From: Cymodocea nodosa
Taxonomy: Eukaryota > Streptophyta > Magnoliopsida > Alismatales > Cymodoceaceae
NCBI GenBank assembly: GCA_036874045.1
Contig: CM072339.1
Span: 12,345,501-12,409,500, forward strand
DNA length: 64,000 nt
Reading direction: 5' to 3'
The notes under the pieces were generated by a model. The model was not told where the DNA came from, did not search any database, and worked only from the letters and a program-made list of their open reading frames with translations. A program made the position numbers and the translations under genes. Positions 43,367 to 56,485 of this stretch are shown in pieces. Positions within the stretch are counted from its first letter, which is position 1. Every line of letters begins with the position of its first letter.

Positions 43367-44813
43367 TGTTAGGATCAATAGGCTCACCAGAGGGGGGTGA
43401 ATGATAAAGGTGTGTAAATTTTAATTCTTTTAACTTAGAATCAATTTATTCTACAAAACAATGAGATGAAATGAATTAAATGGAAGCAAAACAGTAAGAA
43501 GAAAATAACACACAACAATTAGGTGGTTCACCAACTCGGCTAGTCCACCCCCAAGATACACTTGGGCTTCACTAAGTAGACAAGTACTTATAACACTTGC
43601 TTTCAGGTTGAAGCAAGAACCAACACTTAAAGCTTTCAGGTATAAGCTCAATAGCCAACCTTTCTTCGAGCTTTCAAGTTGAAGCTCTCAACTAACAATG
43701 AGTTTTTAGGTTGAAACTCACGAACCAACAACGTTGAACTTTCTGTCAGAGTTTGAGCGCAAGGAGCTTTTCTACTACTGTGATTCTTTGCAAGTATTCT
43801 TGAATATTGTAGACTTGAAAGTGTAACTGGAATTATTGTATAGCTCACGAAATGATATGATTGTTGTCTCTATTTAATCTTCTCTTAACTTATCATATTT
43901 ATACCAAAAGGTATAACGATCATATTTTACTTCCAACGGATGTATTCTGCTATACTTGCTAAGTAATCAAACCTAAATATGGTAAGTTACTGTTTTGTCT
44001 AATGTTCAGTAAGTAACCCTCCGATTTTCTTTGATATTCGGATGGTTAAGTGAATAACTCAACGAAAAGTGTCTATAACTCACCGAAACTCCACTTACAT
44101 CCTTTTGTCTGTGTCACGTGACGATTTTAAGTTGTTCACGTGAGGTGTCAAGTGTTTCGAGACTTGTAATTTTAACTTACCGAAAAATTCTTGTCTTTTG
44201 GATAGTTAGCTACAATAACTCTTCGATTTTCTTTTAGGCTTCAGACTACTATCTTTTTAATTCTACACGTACATAATAGGCTAACTTAAGTTCCAGATGG
44301 TTATACTAGTAACTCACCAAAACTCTTCAAATTTCGAATAGTTAGCTTTCTAACTCTCTGAAAACTCCTTTAAGCTTTTGTTTTGGATTTCTGCACGTGG
44401 GTAATTGAATGACTTAAGTTTTGAATAGTTAGTCTTTCTAACTTTCCGATTTTCCTTGAGCTTTTGGATGGTTAACTTCTTAACTCTCCAATTATTTAAC
44501 TAACAATCTTTCACAACTCTCCGAAGGCCTTGTAATTTCAAATAGTTATTCTTCTAACTGTCCGATAATGTTGCTGCTGCTTTAAACTTACTCTTTGAAT
44601 ACTTAAGCCTGTAACTCACCGAAGATTGACTTTCTTCTGGATACATAAGTCTAGAACTGTCCGATTTTCCTGTAGCTCTATAGTAGCAAATTTTGGAACT
44701 ATCTACATCTTGTTTGTTTGCCTTCTGATCTTTTGCTGCACTGACTTATCTGTGAAATACAATATGTTTCCTCGCACAGGTTTTTGCATTATCAAAATAC
44801 TAGGGTCCTAAGA
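43367..44813 (-). mobile_element. B1 3' LTR
   Basis: 1447 bases; the plus strand reads TGTTAGGATCAATAGGCTC ... GGGTCCTAAGA. The outer end has changed from ACA to AGA. Palindromic GAGTTA/TAACTCTCCGA pairs and ACGTG motifs fill U3. Confidence 0.85.
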
Positions 44814-45206
44814 ATCTCCCCCTTTTTAATAATAACAAAATCCTTTACATTCATTTACATGTATTTCACTCCCTAGATTGTTTCTATACATTCAGTTACA
44901 CAGAAACTAAGTAAAACAAGGATTTACAATGAATACAATGAAGTGGTGAGATTCCTTCCCTTGACTATGTGCTGTCTTCTCCCTATGTCTATGTGCTGAG
45001 ATTTTGTTCCCCCTTTTAATACTTCTCCTTCAGTTTGTACTGAAAATACTATAAGTTTCCATATTCTTCTCCCCCTTTTTGTCATTATATAAAAAGGTGA
45101 TTGATATTTGTAAAACTGTGTAATTGATATCTAATGTGTCCTGCACGAATACTAGTAGAAAGCAAGCTCCCATATGGTGGGCTTGAGGAATAATAACTAA
45201 AAGCAT
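44814..45206 (-). other. B1 PPT region, no gene
   Basis: Reverse-complement purine tracts at 44814-44827 (next to the LTR), about 44975-44985, 45008-45014 and 45068-45080. There is no 3' ORF: CoB pol is followed directly by the PPTs. Confidence 0.8.
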
Positions 45207-48067
45207 TTAAAGATCTTGTAATGAATATATGCCTAAATTTCTTCTAATATGATTAAAAGTTGATTCATTTAAAGGTTTGGTGAAAATATCTACAAGTTGA
45301 TTTTCTATTGACACAAACTTGAGTAAGATGTTCCCTTTTTCCACATGATCTCTCAAAAAGTGATGTCTGACCTCGATATGCTTGGCTTTGGAATGAAGTA
45401 TTGTATTCTTAGATAAACTTATTGCACTACTGTTATCACAAAATATGGCTGTATTTTGAATTTTCAATCTGTAGTCTGCTAAAGTTTGCTGCATCCAAAG
45501 AATTTGAGCACAACATAGACTTGCTGCAATATATTCAGCTTCAGTAGTAGATAATGCAATATAGTTTTGTTTCCTATTGAACTAGGAGATTAATGAATTT
45601 CCAAGTAGTTGGCATATGCCACTAGTGCTCTTTTTGTCAGATCTACTACCTGCATAATCTACATCACTATAGCCTGTTAACGTTAGGCTACTGTTAGCTG
45701 AGTAGTATAATCCAAAATTTTTAGTACCTTGTAGATATTTGAAAATTCTTTTTACTGATTTCAGATGAGATTCCTTTAGTGATGCTTGAAATCTAGCACA
45801 TAAGCATACACTGAACATGATATCTGACCTACTTACTGAAAGATATAATAGAGATCCAATCATGCTTCTATATTTCTTTTGATCTACTACAACACTTGAG
45901 TCATCAATTTCTAGTTTTGTACTTGAACTCATTGGAGTATTTGCAGATTTAATGTTTTCATAGCCAAATTTCTTTAACATCTCTTTGCAGTATTTCTCTT
46001 GGTTGATAAAGATGCCATTTCGCACTTGATGGATCTATAAGCGTAAGAAAATCATCAATTCTCCCATCATGCTCATTTCAAATTTATTTTTCATCAAATT
46101 TTGAAATCTATGATAGAGTTTTTCTGATGTAGCTCCAAAAACTATATCATCAACATATATTTGTACGATCAAAATGTGCAAATCAATAGTTTTGATAAAC
46201 AAAGTGTTGTCCACTTTGCCTATAGAGAAGTCATTTTCAGTTAAGAATTTTTTCAGTTTCTCATACCATGCCTTAGGTGCTTGTTTCAGCCCATATAAGG
46301 CTTTGTTTAATTTGAAGACATGATTTGGCTTGACTTCATCTTCAAATCCGGGAGGTTGTTTAACAAAAACTTCTTCTTGAATTTCTCCATTCAAAAAGGC
46401 ACTTTTCACATCCATTTGAAACAATTTTATTCTCATACTACTTGCAAAGGCAAGCAACATTCTAATAGCTTCTATTCTAGCTACAGGTGCAAAAGTTTCT
46501 TCATAGTCAATACCTTCTTATTGATTATACCCTTGTGCAACCAGTCGAGCTTTATTTCTAAGTATGGTTCCTTCTTCATCTAATTTATTTCTGAAAATCC
46601 ATTTAGTTTCAATGATGGATTTTCCTACAGGTTTTTCCACTAAATTCTAAACATTGTTTTTCTAGAATTGTTTTAATTCTTCCTGCATAGCCATTGTCTA
46701 GTAAATGTCCTTACAGGCTTCATCTACTGATTTTGGCTCTATTTCTGACACAAATGCACAAAAATTGCAAATATCTTGTACTTTGCTTCTCGTTTGTACC
46801 CCTTTGGTTATATTTCCAATTATTTGTTCCATGAGGTGATCAGATTTGAACTTCCAACAGTGTTGATTCTGATCTGAAGCTTGGGATTTGAGTTTCTGCT
46901 TGCAATTACCTTTCTCCAAATATTCATTTTCACTATTACTATTAATCTTCAGATTCTTGAAATTTTGTATCAGATCTTCATCAAATTGAACATTTATACT
47001 TTCCTCTACTCTTTTGTCTTTAGCAACATATACTCTGTAAGCTTTGCTTCTAGATGAGTATCTAACAAGTATGGCAGGTTCAGATTTTGCATCAAACTTG
47101 TCTTTAGCATTTCTAGTGTTTAATACAAAGCATTTGCAACCAAATGTCTTAAAGTAACCAACATTTGGAGTCTTATCAAACCATATTTCAAAAGGTGTCT
47201 TATTCATCATAGGTCTGATGTGAGTTCTGTTGGAGATATGGCAGGTTGTACCTACAGCTTCAACCTAGAGAAATTTTGGCAAATCAGTAGCATTTAACAT
47301 AGTTCTAGTTATTTCTTGCAATGTCCTATTCTTTCTTTCCACTACTCCATTTTGTGCTGGAGTTCTAGGGTAGGAGAATTCATGCAAAATTTCAAATGAA
47401 TTGCACAAATTTTCAAACTCATGGTTTTCAAATTCTCCTCCATGATCACTTCTGATTTTCTTTATTGTCAGTTCCTTCTGGTTTTGAATTCTAATGCAAA
47501 AATTTCAGAACTCACTACATGTCTCATTTTTATGAGTCAAAAATATTACTCAAATTAATCTAGAAAAATCATCTACAATAACAAGAGTATATTTTCAACC
47601 TCCAAGGCTTGAAATTTGAGTTGGGCTAAATAGATCTAGATGTAAAAGTTTTAATGGCATTTTGGTTGAAATTTCATGTTTGCTATGGAGAGAGGTTCTC
47701 TTCTGCTTTCTTAGCATACAATCACTACACACCCTATCTTTCTTGAATGTAAGTTTAAGCAATCCCCTGACAAGATCATCATTAGATAACTTTCTGAGAG
47801 TCTTCATACTAATGTGACCAAGTCTTTTATGCCACAACCAATCATCTTCACTAGATACTACCAAATAGGAATTGCTTGTAGAATTTTCACATGGAAAGTT
47901 TAATGTATAAATAGAACAATTTCTAATATTAGTAAATTTTATTTCATTTGTTGTCGGATCAATAATGTAACAATTTTCAGCAGTAAAAGAAACTGTATAA
48001 CCTTTATCACATAATTGTCCTACACTTAATAAGTTTTGTTTTAATCCATTGACATGCAAGACATTCT
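45207..48067 (-). pseudogene. B1 pol, 3' part: pre-integrase, integrase, RT, RNase H
   Basis: Pieces in element order: 47595-48059 (HKRLGHIS, pre-integrase CxxC, start of integrase LLHLDLFSP), integrase core about 47210-47590 with several stops, 46698-47210 (integrase C-terminal part), 46035-46460 (RT, YVDDIVFG), 45582-46025 (YRSMIGSLLYLS, YSDVDYAGSRSD with Ala to Val in the RNase H motif), and 45207-45494 (RNase H end, FTKPLNESTF). The reading continues beyond the B2 insertion at 58322. Confidence 0.88.
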
Positions 48068-49884
48068 TGTTAAGATCGGTAAGCTCACTAGAGGGGGGTG
48101 AATGGTGAAAGTGTGTAGTTTTTAAAATTCTTTCGATGTTGAATCAAATGATTCAACAAAAATGTAATGAGATGAAATTAAACGAATGCAAATCAGAGAG
48201 AAAAGAAACACACATCAAATTTTTAGGTGGTTCACCAACTTGGCTAGTCCACCCCCAAGATTCACTTGGGCTTCACTAAGTGTATCAACACTTACACAAT
48301 TGCTTTAAAGTTAAAGCAAGAACCAACTACATAGAAGTTTTCAGGTATAAACTTCAGTAAACCAACCTTTAGAGTTTTCAGGTTAAAACTCAAACCAACA
48401 CTGAATGTAGCTTTCAAGTTGAAGCCACGAACCAACAGCTTGAATCTTTCAATCAGAGTTTTGGCGCACAGAGCTATTTCTACAGTAGGTCCTTAGAATA
48501 TTCTTCACTGTTTGCAGACTTGAGTGTAATTGGAATTGGAGTGTAGCTCACTGTATGTGGTATATCTGTTATCTCTGTATTTTCCTTTCTTAAACTCCTC
48601 ATATTTATACCAAAGGTATAACGATCATATTTCTCTGTCAACGGATGTATTCTGCTATACTTGATTAGACACCAGTCAAATACGGTAAGTTACCATTTAG
48701 AAAGTTATTTCAAGATGTCTTATCGATTTTCCTAACCTTTCAGATAGTTAGCTATGTAACTCTTTGAAGAAAATCTGTAACTCACCGAAAGATCACTTAA
48801 ACCTTTCTACTAGGTAGGATTCCAAAATATTTACTACGAGCTGTCATTCAGTCGGATACTTATAATTGTAACTCACCAGACAGTTATATAACTATCGAAT
48901 AGTTGGCTACAGTAACCCTCTGTTAACTTTTCGATTGCTTCGATTCAGCACGTGCATAAAAGGCTGACTTAAGTTTCAAATGGTTATCCTTGTAACTCAC
49001 CGAAACGCTTCAGGATTTCGGATAGTTATCTTTCTAACTCTCCGAAAACTTATTTGAGCTTCTCTCTGGAATTCTACACGTGGGAAATTCAATAACTTAA
49101 GTTTCGGATGGTTATCCCTGTAACTCATCGAAACGCTTCAAGATTTTAGATAGTTATCTTTCTAACTCTCTGAAAACTTATTTGAGCTTCTTTCTGGAAT
49201 TCTGCACGTGAAAATTCAATGACTTAAGTTTCGGATAGTTAAACTGTAACTTACCGAAACTCTCTTTGAAATTTCAGATAGTTATCTAACTCTCCGATTT
49301 TCCCTTTTAAGCTTTCAACTGCCGGCTTCTCCCTTTTGCACGTGCGTAATAAAATGACTTAAGTTCCGGAAAGTTATGCCTGTAACTTACCAAAAAACTC
49401 GAATAGTTATCTAACTCTCCGAAAAGAAAACTCGGATAGTTATCTAACTCTCCGACAAGTCCTTTAAGCTTCCGTTCTGTATTTCTACACACGATTTATT
49501 GAATGACTTAAGTTTTGGATAGTTAACCTTTTTAACTTTCTGATTTTCCTTTTCTTTCGGATAGTTAACTCCTTAACTCTCTGATCATTCAACCAACTTA
49601 ATTGTTCGATTATTTAACTCTCCGAAGGCTTTGAAAAATTTGAATAGTTATCCTTCTAACTATCCGATAGTCTTGCTGCTGTTTTATTCTTCAGATACTT
49701 GGACCTGTAACTGTTCGATTTTCCTGTAACTTTAAGGCAGCATCTTCTAGAGCTTCCTCCATCTGTTCGTTTGTTTGGAATTTATTCTATCTGCCTTCTG
49801 ATCTAATGCTGCTCTGACTTAACTGGAAATACAATATGTTTCCTCACATAGGTTTTGCATTATCAAAATACTAGGGTCCTAACA
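48068..49884 (-). mobile_element. B2 3' LTR
   Basis: 1817 bases, plus strand TGTTAAGATCGG ... CCTAACA. TATAAATAT box on the minus strand at 48609-48601. U3 holds tandem units of about 128 bases, each with palindromic pairs and an ACGTG motif, and one 33-base unit (49397-49462) duplicated relative to the 5' LTR. Confidence 0.92.
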
Positions 49885-50285
49885 ATCTCCCCCTTTTTGA
49901 TAATGACAAAAACCTTTACATTAAATTTCATGTATTGCACTCCCTAGTGTATTTCTATACATTCAGTCACATAGAGAACCAAATAAACAAGAATTTATCA
50001 AGACTATACTAACGTGGAGGGATTCCTCCCCTTGACTTTGTGTTGTCTTCTCCCCCTATCTGTGTGTTGAGTTTTTCTTCACCTCTTTTAATAATTCTCT
50101 TTCAATTCTTGCTAGAAATACTGTAAGGGACATATACTTTACTAATTTCCAAAATCTTCTCCCTCTTTTTGTCATTATATAAAAAGGTGAGGATAGTAAA
50201 ACTGATATTGAATATATCCTGCACGAGTAAGTTAGTAGAAAACAAGCTCCCATATGGTGAGCTTGATGAAGAAAGAGAAAAATAT
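49885..50285 (-). other. B2 PPT region, no gene
   Basis: Reverse-complement purine tracts at 49885-49898, 50025-50035, 50050-50056 and 50158-50166. No 3' ORF, as in B1. Confidence 0.82.
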
Positions 50286-53200
50286 TTAAAGGTCTAGTAG
50301 AGAACATATGCCTAGATTTCTTCTAATATGATTAAAAGTTGATTCATTTAAAGGTTTGGTGAAAATATCTGCAAGTTGATTTTCTATTGGCACAAACTTA
50401 AGTAAGATGTTCCCTTTTTCCACATGATCTCTCAGAAAATGATGTCTGATCTCGATATGCTTGGCTTTGGAATGAAGTACTGTATTCTTAGATAGACTAA
50501 TTGCACTACTATTATCACAAAATATGATTGAGTTCTGAATATTTAGTCTGTAATCTGCTAGAGTTTGCTGCATCTAAAGAATTTGGGCACAACACAGTCT
50601 TGCTACAATATGCTCGGCTTCAATAGTAGATAAAGCAATACAATTTTGTTTCCTACTGAACCAGGAGATTAAAGAATTTCCAAGTAGTTGACAAGTACGA
50701 CTAGTGCTTTTTCTGTCAGATCTGCTACCTACATAATCTGCATCACTATAGCTTGTTAAAATCAAATTACTACCAGCTGAGTAGAATAGTCCAAAATCTT
50801 TTGTTCCTTGTAGATATCTAAAAATCCTTTTGACTGATTTCAAGAGAGATTCCTTTGGTGATGCTTGAAATCTAGAACACAAGCATACACTGAACATAAT
50901 ATCTGGCTTGCTAGCTGAAAGGTATAACAGGGATCCAATCATACCTCTATATTGCTTTTGATCCACTGCAACACTTGAATCATCCATTTCTAGTTTAATA
51001 CTTGAACTCATTGGAGTATTTGTAGGTTTGATGTTTTCATAACCAAATTTCTTCAACATCTCTTTGTAGTACTTTTCTTGGTTGACAAAAATGCCATTAT
51101 GCACTTGATGAATCTGTAATCCCAAGAAAATCTTCAACTCTCCCATCATGCTCATTTCGAATTTACTTTTCATCAAATTCTGAAATTCATGAAAGAGATC
51201 TTCTGAAGTGGCTCCAAAGACTATATCATCAACATAAATCTGTACAATCAAAATATGCACATCAAAAGTTTTGATAAACAAAGTGTTGTCCACTTTGCCT
51301 ATAGAGAAATTGTTTTCAGTTAAAAACTTTTTCAATTTCTCATACCAAGCTCTGGGTGCCTGTTTCAAACCATAAAGAGTCTTTCTTAGTTTGAAGACAT
51401 GATTCGGCTTGAATTTATCTTCAAATCCATGAGGTTGTTTGACAAACACTTCTTCCTGAATTTCTCCATTTAAGAAGGCACTTTTCACATCCATTTGAAA
51501 CAATCTTATCTTCATACTACTTGCAAAAGCAAGCAACATTCTGATAGCTTCAATCCTAGCTATGGGAGCAAAAGTTTCTTCATAGTCAATACCTTCCTGC
51601 TGATTGTAGCCTTGAGCAACTAATCGAGCTTTATTTTTGAGAATATTACCTTCTTCATCTAATTTATTTTTGAAAATCCATTTAGTTCCAATGATGGATT
51701 TTTCTGCAAGTTTTTCTACTAGTTCCCAAACATTATTTTTCTGGAATTGATTTAATTCTTCCTGCATAGCCATTGTCCAGTAGGTATCCTTACATGCTTC
51801 ATCTACTGATTTTGGCTCTATTTTTGACACAAATGCACAAAAATTACAGATATCTTGTGCTTTGCTTCTAGTTTGTACCCCTTTAGATATATTTCCAATA
51901 ATTTGTTCCTCGGGATGATCAGATCTAAACTTCCAACTATTATGATTCTGATATCTATTGTTGAGATTTTGGTCTGACACTTGTGAATTGAGTTTCTGCT
52001 TGCAGTTATCATCTTCAAAGTATTCATTTTCACTATCATTTTTAATCTTCAACTTTTTGAAATTCTAGATCAGATCTTCATCAAATTGAACATTTATACT
52101 TTCCTCCACTCTTTCATATTCAGCAAAATATACCCTGTAAGCTTTGCTTCTAGAGGAGTAACCAACAAGTATGGTAGGTTCAGACTTTGCATCAAACTTG
52201 TCTTTAGCATTTCCTATATTTCAGACAAAGCATTTGCATCCAAATGTCTTAAAATAGCCAACATTTGGAGTTTTATTGAACCAAATTTCAAAGGGTGTCT
52301 TATTCAACATGGATTTAATGTGTGTTTTGTTGGAAATGTGACAAGCTGTTCCTACAACTTCTGCCTAGAGAAATTTAGGTAGATTCGTGGCATTTAACAT
52401 AGTTCTAGCCATTTCTTGTAATTTCCTATTTTTCCTTTCCACAACTCCATTTTGAGCAGGAGTTCTAGGACAAGAGAATTCATGCAGAATTCCAAATGAA
52501 TTGCAAAGGTTTTCAAATTCATAGTTTTCAAATTCTCCTCCATGATCACTTCTGATTTTCTTCACTATTAGTTCCTTCTGATTTTGAACTCTTATGCAGA
52601 AATTCTTGAACTCATTGCAAGTTTCATTTTTATGTGTCAAAAATATTACCCAAGTTAATCTGGAGAAATCATCAACAATAACAAAGGTATATTTTCGACC
52701 CCCAAGACTTAAAACTTGAGAGGGACCAAATAAATACAAATGTAACAGTTCCAATGGCCTTTTGGTGGTAAAAGCATTTTTGTTGTGAAGGGCATTTCTC
52801 TTCTGCTTCCCTAGCATACACTCACTGCATACTCTTTCTTAAAAGTGAGTTTAGGCAGACCCCTGACAAGATCACCCATGGATAGCTTCTTGATATTCTT
52901 CATACTGATATGGCCAAGTCTTCTATGCCACACCCAATCATCTTCACTAGTTGCTACCAAACAGGAATTGCTTGCATAATTTTCACATGGAAAGTTTAAT
53001 GTATAAATTGAGCAATTTCTAAAACTAGTAAATTTTGTTTCATTCGAGGCTGGATCAATAATGAAACAATTTTCAGCATTAAAAGAAACAATATAACCTT
53101 TATCACATAATTGTCCTACACTTAACAAATTTTGTTTTAATCCATTTACATGCAAGACATTCTCAATTATACCATTTTATATGTAATATTTCCTATTGTA

Positions 53201-53360
53201 GTTATTTTACACTTTTCATTATTTCCAAACTTAACAGATCCTAAACTTAAGTTTTTAACAGAGTTAAGAAAACTTTTCTTACCTGTCATGTGCTTTGAGC
53301 ATCCACTGTCCACAATCCATTTAGTTGAACGTGCTTGAAACTCCTTGTCACCCTGCAAAT
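50286..53360 (-). pseudogene. B2 pol: protease, integrase, RT, RNase H with few breaks
   Basis: Protease 53167-53358 (WIVDSGCSKHMTG), pre-integrase 52811-53155 (HRRLGHIS), integrase 52365-52817 (FVIVDDFSRLTW, SDHGGEF, catalytic Glu in NGVVERKNRK), RT 50574-52052 (WTMAMQEELNQF, RLVAQGYNQQEGIDYEETFAP, YVDDIVFG), RNase H (YSDADYVGSRSDRKS) and end FTKPLNESTF at 50286. Frameshifts lie near 53160 and 52830. Stops lie at about 52369, 52220, 52066 and 50574, mostly explained by Trp or Gln codons. From 52817 to 50286 the frame is unchanged. This is the best preserved pol of the window. Confidence 0.93.
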
Positions 53361-53594
53361 CATACTAAAATTAAAGCTTTTGGTACCCAAATCTTCTTGG
53401 GTCTAGTAAAGTTAGTCCTTAAAACATTAAATCTATTGCCTCTTAAAACCTGATCTTTGTTTGATGGCAAACACAGTGGTGTCATCTCTATAAGATCAAA
53501 TCACTCCACCACAATAAGGTATTTCCTGTGGTGTAGCATACCCTAGGCCATATTTATTCCCATTTGATCGTTGAGATCCTATTATTTTATTTAA

Positions 53595-54896
53595 TCATTT
53601 TTGACCTTGAGTAAATTTACATATGGTATCTTTCAAATCTGATATAGTAGTTAATAGATTTTTATTTTCATCTTTTAATTCACCGTTAACACAACTATAC
53701 TTATCTAAATTTGATTTTAGATTTCTATTTTCAACTATAGTTGATTTTAATTCAGCAAATGAATTTTCTAAGCAATGATTTAATCTTTTAATTTCTTTCT
53801 TAAAATCTCTATACTTTACATATAAATTATCTATAGTAGATAGAAGACTGTTTATGTCTAAATCATCATACTCATTTTTTGAACTAGAGGAAGTAGAGCA
53901 TACCTCTTGTGCTGCAAAACAAACATTGGCTGCAGCTTCATCTTCAGAATCTGATGAACAGCTTAAAGAACTACTATCATCCCACGTAGCTTTGAGAGCC
54001 ATCTTCTTTTTGTCCTTCAATCTCTTCTTATCTCCTTGATCCTCTTCTGTCTGAAATGGACAGAAGGTCTGTATGTACCCTTACTTTTTACATTTGAAAC
54101 ATGTAGGGACAGTTCTTTTAGAAGAGCTGGGCTTATTCTTTTTCTTCATAAACTTTCTGAAGTTCCTTGCCAACAACATGATCTCATCATCATCTAAGCT
54201 TGGAGCTTCTTCTGTAGATGGAAATGCTATTTCCTTTTTCTTCTCAGTTTTCTTTTCAGTAGCTCCTTCTTGCTCTTTCCAGTCCTTCATCTGAACTTCG
54301 TGGGCCAGAAGATTGCCTAGTAGTTCTTCAACTGTGTAGTTGTTGAGATCCTTGGAATCTTGAATAGATGTGGACTTCTGTTTCCACTCAACAGTTAAGC
54401 TCCTCAAGATCTTCTGTACTTGTTCACGTGAAAAGAATTCCTTTCCCAAGCCTTTCAAACTGTTAATGATTTCAGTAAATCTTGAAAACATTTTAGTTAT
54501 GTTTTCATTGTCATTCATTTTAAATAGTTCAAGTTTTCTCAACAGGATACTGATTTTTGTATCCTTAACTTGGCTTGTACATTCGTGAGTAACTTGAAGG
54601 ATTTTCCAAGCCTCATGAGCAGACTTACATGCAGATACTTTATTATATTGATTAGCAATTAGTACACAATAAATGACATTCAACCCTTTAGCATCCAACT
54701 AGATGAGTTTCTCATCCTCCTTAGACTAGTTCATAACATCACTGGTTGGAAGTGTAGTTCGAAGAACAACAATCTTCTAGAGTTTAACATTAGAACTCCT
54801 AAGGAAGCACTCCATTCTATTCTTCCAATAGTTATAATTAGAACCATCGAATAGAGGAGGTCTGTGAATGTTTTGTCCCTCAACAAATTGAGCCAT
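53595..54896 (-). pseudogene. B2 gag
   Basis: ATG at 54896 (MAQFVEGQNIHRPPLFDGSN). The frame holds to 53595, with stops near 54780, 54730, 54700 and 54085. It contains the helical gag domain (MDAKGLNVIYCVLIANQYNK), the damaged CCHC knuckle CFKCKK with a stop where Gln is usual, the linker KATWDDSSS, and a coiled coil (DLDINSLLSTIDNLYVKYRD onward). The same architecture is seen in B1 and the CoB array. Confidence 0.9.
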
Positions 54897-54933
54897 AAAT
54901 CTAGATGGTTAAATCTTATGAAGGATTAACCAA

Positions 54934-54945
54934 GCTCTAATACCA
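54934..54945 (-). other. B2 primer-binding site
   Basis: Reverse complement TGGTATTAGAGC, one change from the initiator tRNA-Met site, 2 bases from the LTR. Confidence 0.9.
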
Positions 54946-54947
54946 AT

Positions 54948-56485
54948 TGTTAGGATCTGTAGGCTCACTAGAGGGGGGTGAATAGTGAAAGTGTGTAGTT
55001 TTTAAAATTCTTTCGATGTTGAATCAAATGATTCAACAAAAATGTAATGAGATGAAATTAAACGAATGCAAATCAGAGAGAAAAGAAACACAGAGCAAAT
55101 TTTTAGGTGGTTCACCAACTTGGCTAGTCCACCCCCAAGATTCACTTGGGCTTCACTAAGTGTATCAACACTTACACACTTGCTTTAAAGTCAAAGCAAG
55201 AACCAACTACATAGAAGTTTTCAGGTATAAACTTCAATAAACCAACCTCTAGAGTTTTCAGGTTAAAACTCAAACCAACACTGAATGTAGCTTTCAAGTT
55301 GAAGCCACGAACCAACAGCTTAAATCTTTCAATCAAAGTTTTGGCGCACAGAGCTATTTCTACAGTAAGTCCTTAGAATATTCTTCACTGTTTGCAGACT
55401 TGAGTGCAATTGGAATTGGAGTGTAGCTCACTATATGTGGTATATCCGTTATCTCTGTATTTTCCTTTCTTAAACTCCTCATATTTATACCAAATGTATA
55501 ACGATCATATTTCTTTGTCAACGGATGTATTCTACTATACTTGATTAGACACCAGTCAGAAAGTTACCGTTCAGAAAGTTATTTCAAGATGTCTTACCGA
55601 TTTTCCTAACCTATCAGATAGTTGTGTAACTCTCTGAAGAAAATCTGTAACTCACTGAAAGATCACTTAAACCTTTCTACTAGGTAGGATTCTAGAATAT
55701 TTACTACGAGCTGTCATTCAGTCAAATACTTATAACTGTAACTCCCCGAACAGTTATATAACTGTCGGATAGTTGGCTACAGTAACCCTTTGTTAACTTT
55801 TCGATTGCTTCAATTCAGCACATGCATAAAAGGCTGACTTAAGTTTCGAATGGTTATCCCTGTAACTCACCGAAACGCTTCAAGATTTCAGATAGTTATC
55901 TTTCTAACTCTCCGAAAACTTATTTGAGCTTCTCTTTGGAATTCTACACGTGGGAAATTCAATGACTTAAGTTTCGGATGATTATCCCTGTAACTCACCA
56001 AAATGCTTTAGGATTTTGGATAGTTATCATTCTAACTCTCCGAAAACTTATTTGAGCTTCTTTCTGGAATTCTGCACGTGGAAATTCAATGACTTAAGTT
56101 TCAGATAGTTAAATTGTAACTTACCGAAACTCTCTTTGAAATTTCGAATAGTTATCTAACTCTTCGATTTTCCCTTTTAAGCTTTCAACTACCGACTTCT
56201 CCATTTTGCACGTGCGTAATAAAATGACTTAAGTTCTGGAAAGTTATGCCTGTAACTTACCGAAAAACTCGAATAGTTATCTAACTCTCCGACAAGTCCT
56301 TTAAGCTTCCGTTCTGTATTTCTACACGTGATTTATTGAATGACTTAAGTTTCGGATAGTTAGCCTTTCTAACTTTCTGATTTTCCTTTTTCTTTCGGAT
56401 AGTTAACTCCTTAACTCTCCGATCATTCAACCAACTTAACTGTTTGATTATTTAACTCTCCGAAGGCTTTGAAAAATTCAGATAG
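54948..56485 (-). mobile_element. B2 5' LTR, part left of the solo CoC LTR
   Basis: Plus strand TGTTAGGATCTGTAGGCTC ... AAAAATTCAGATAG. Matches 48068-49640. The remainder is 58080-58316. Confidence 0.92.
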
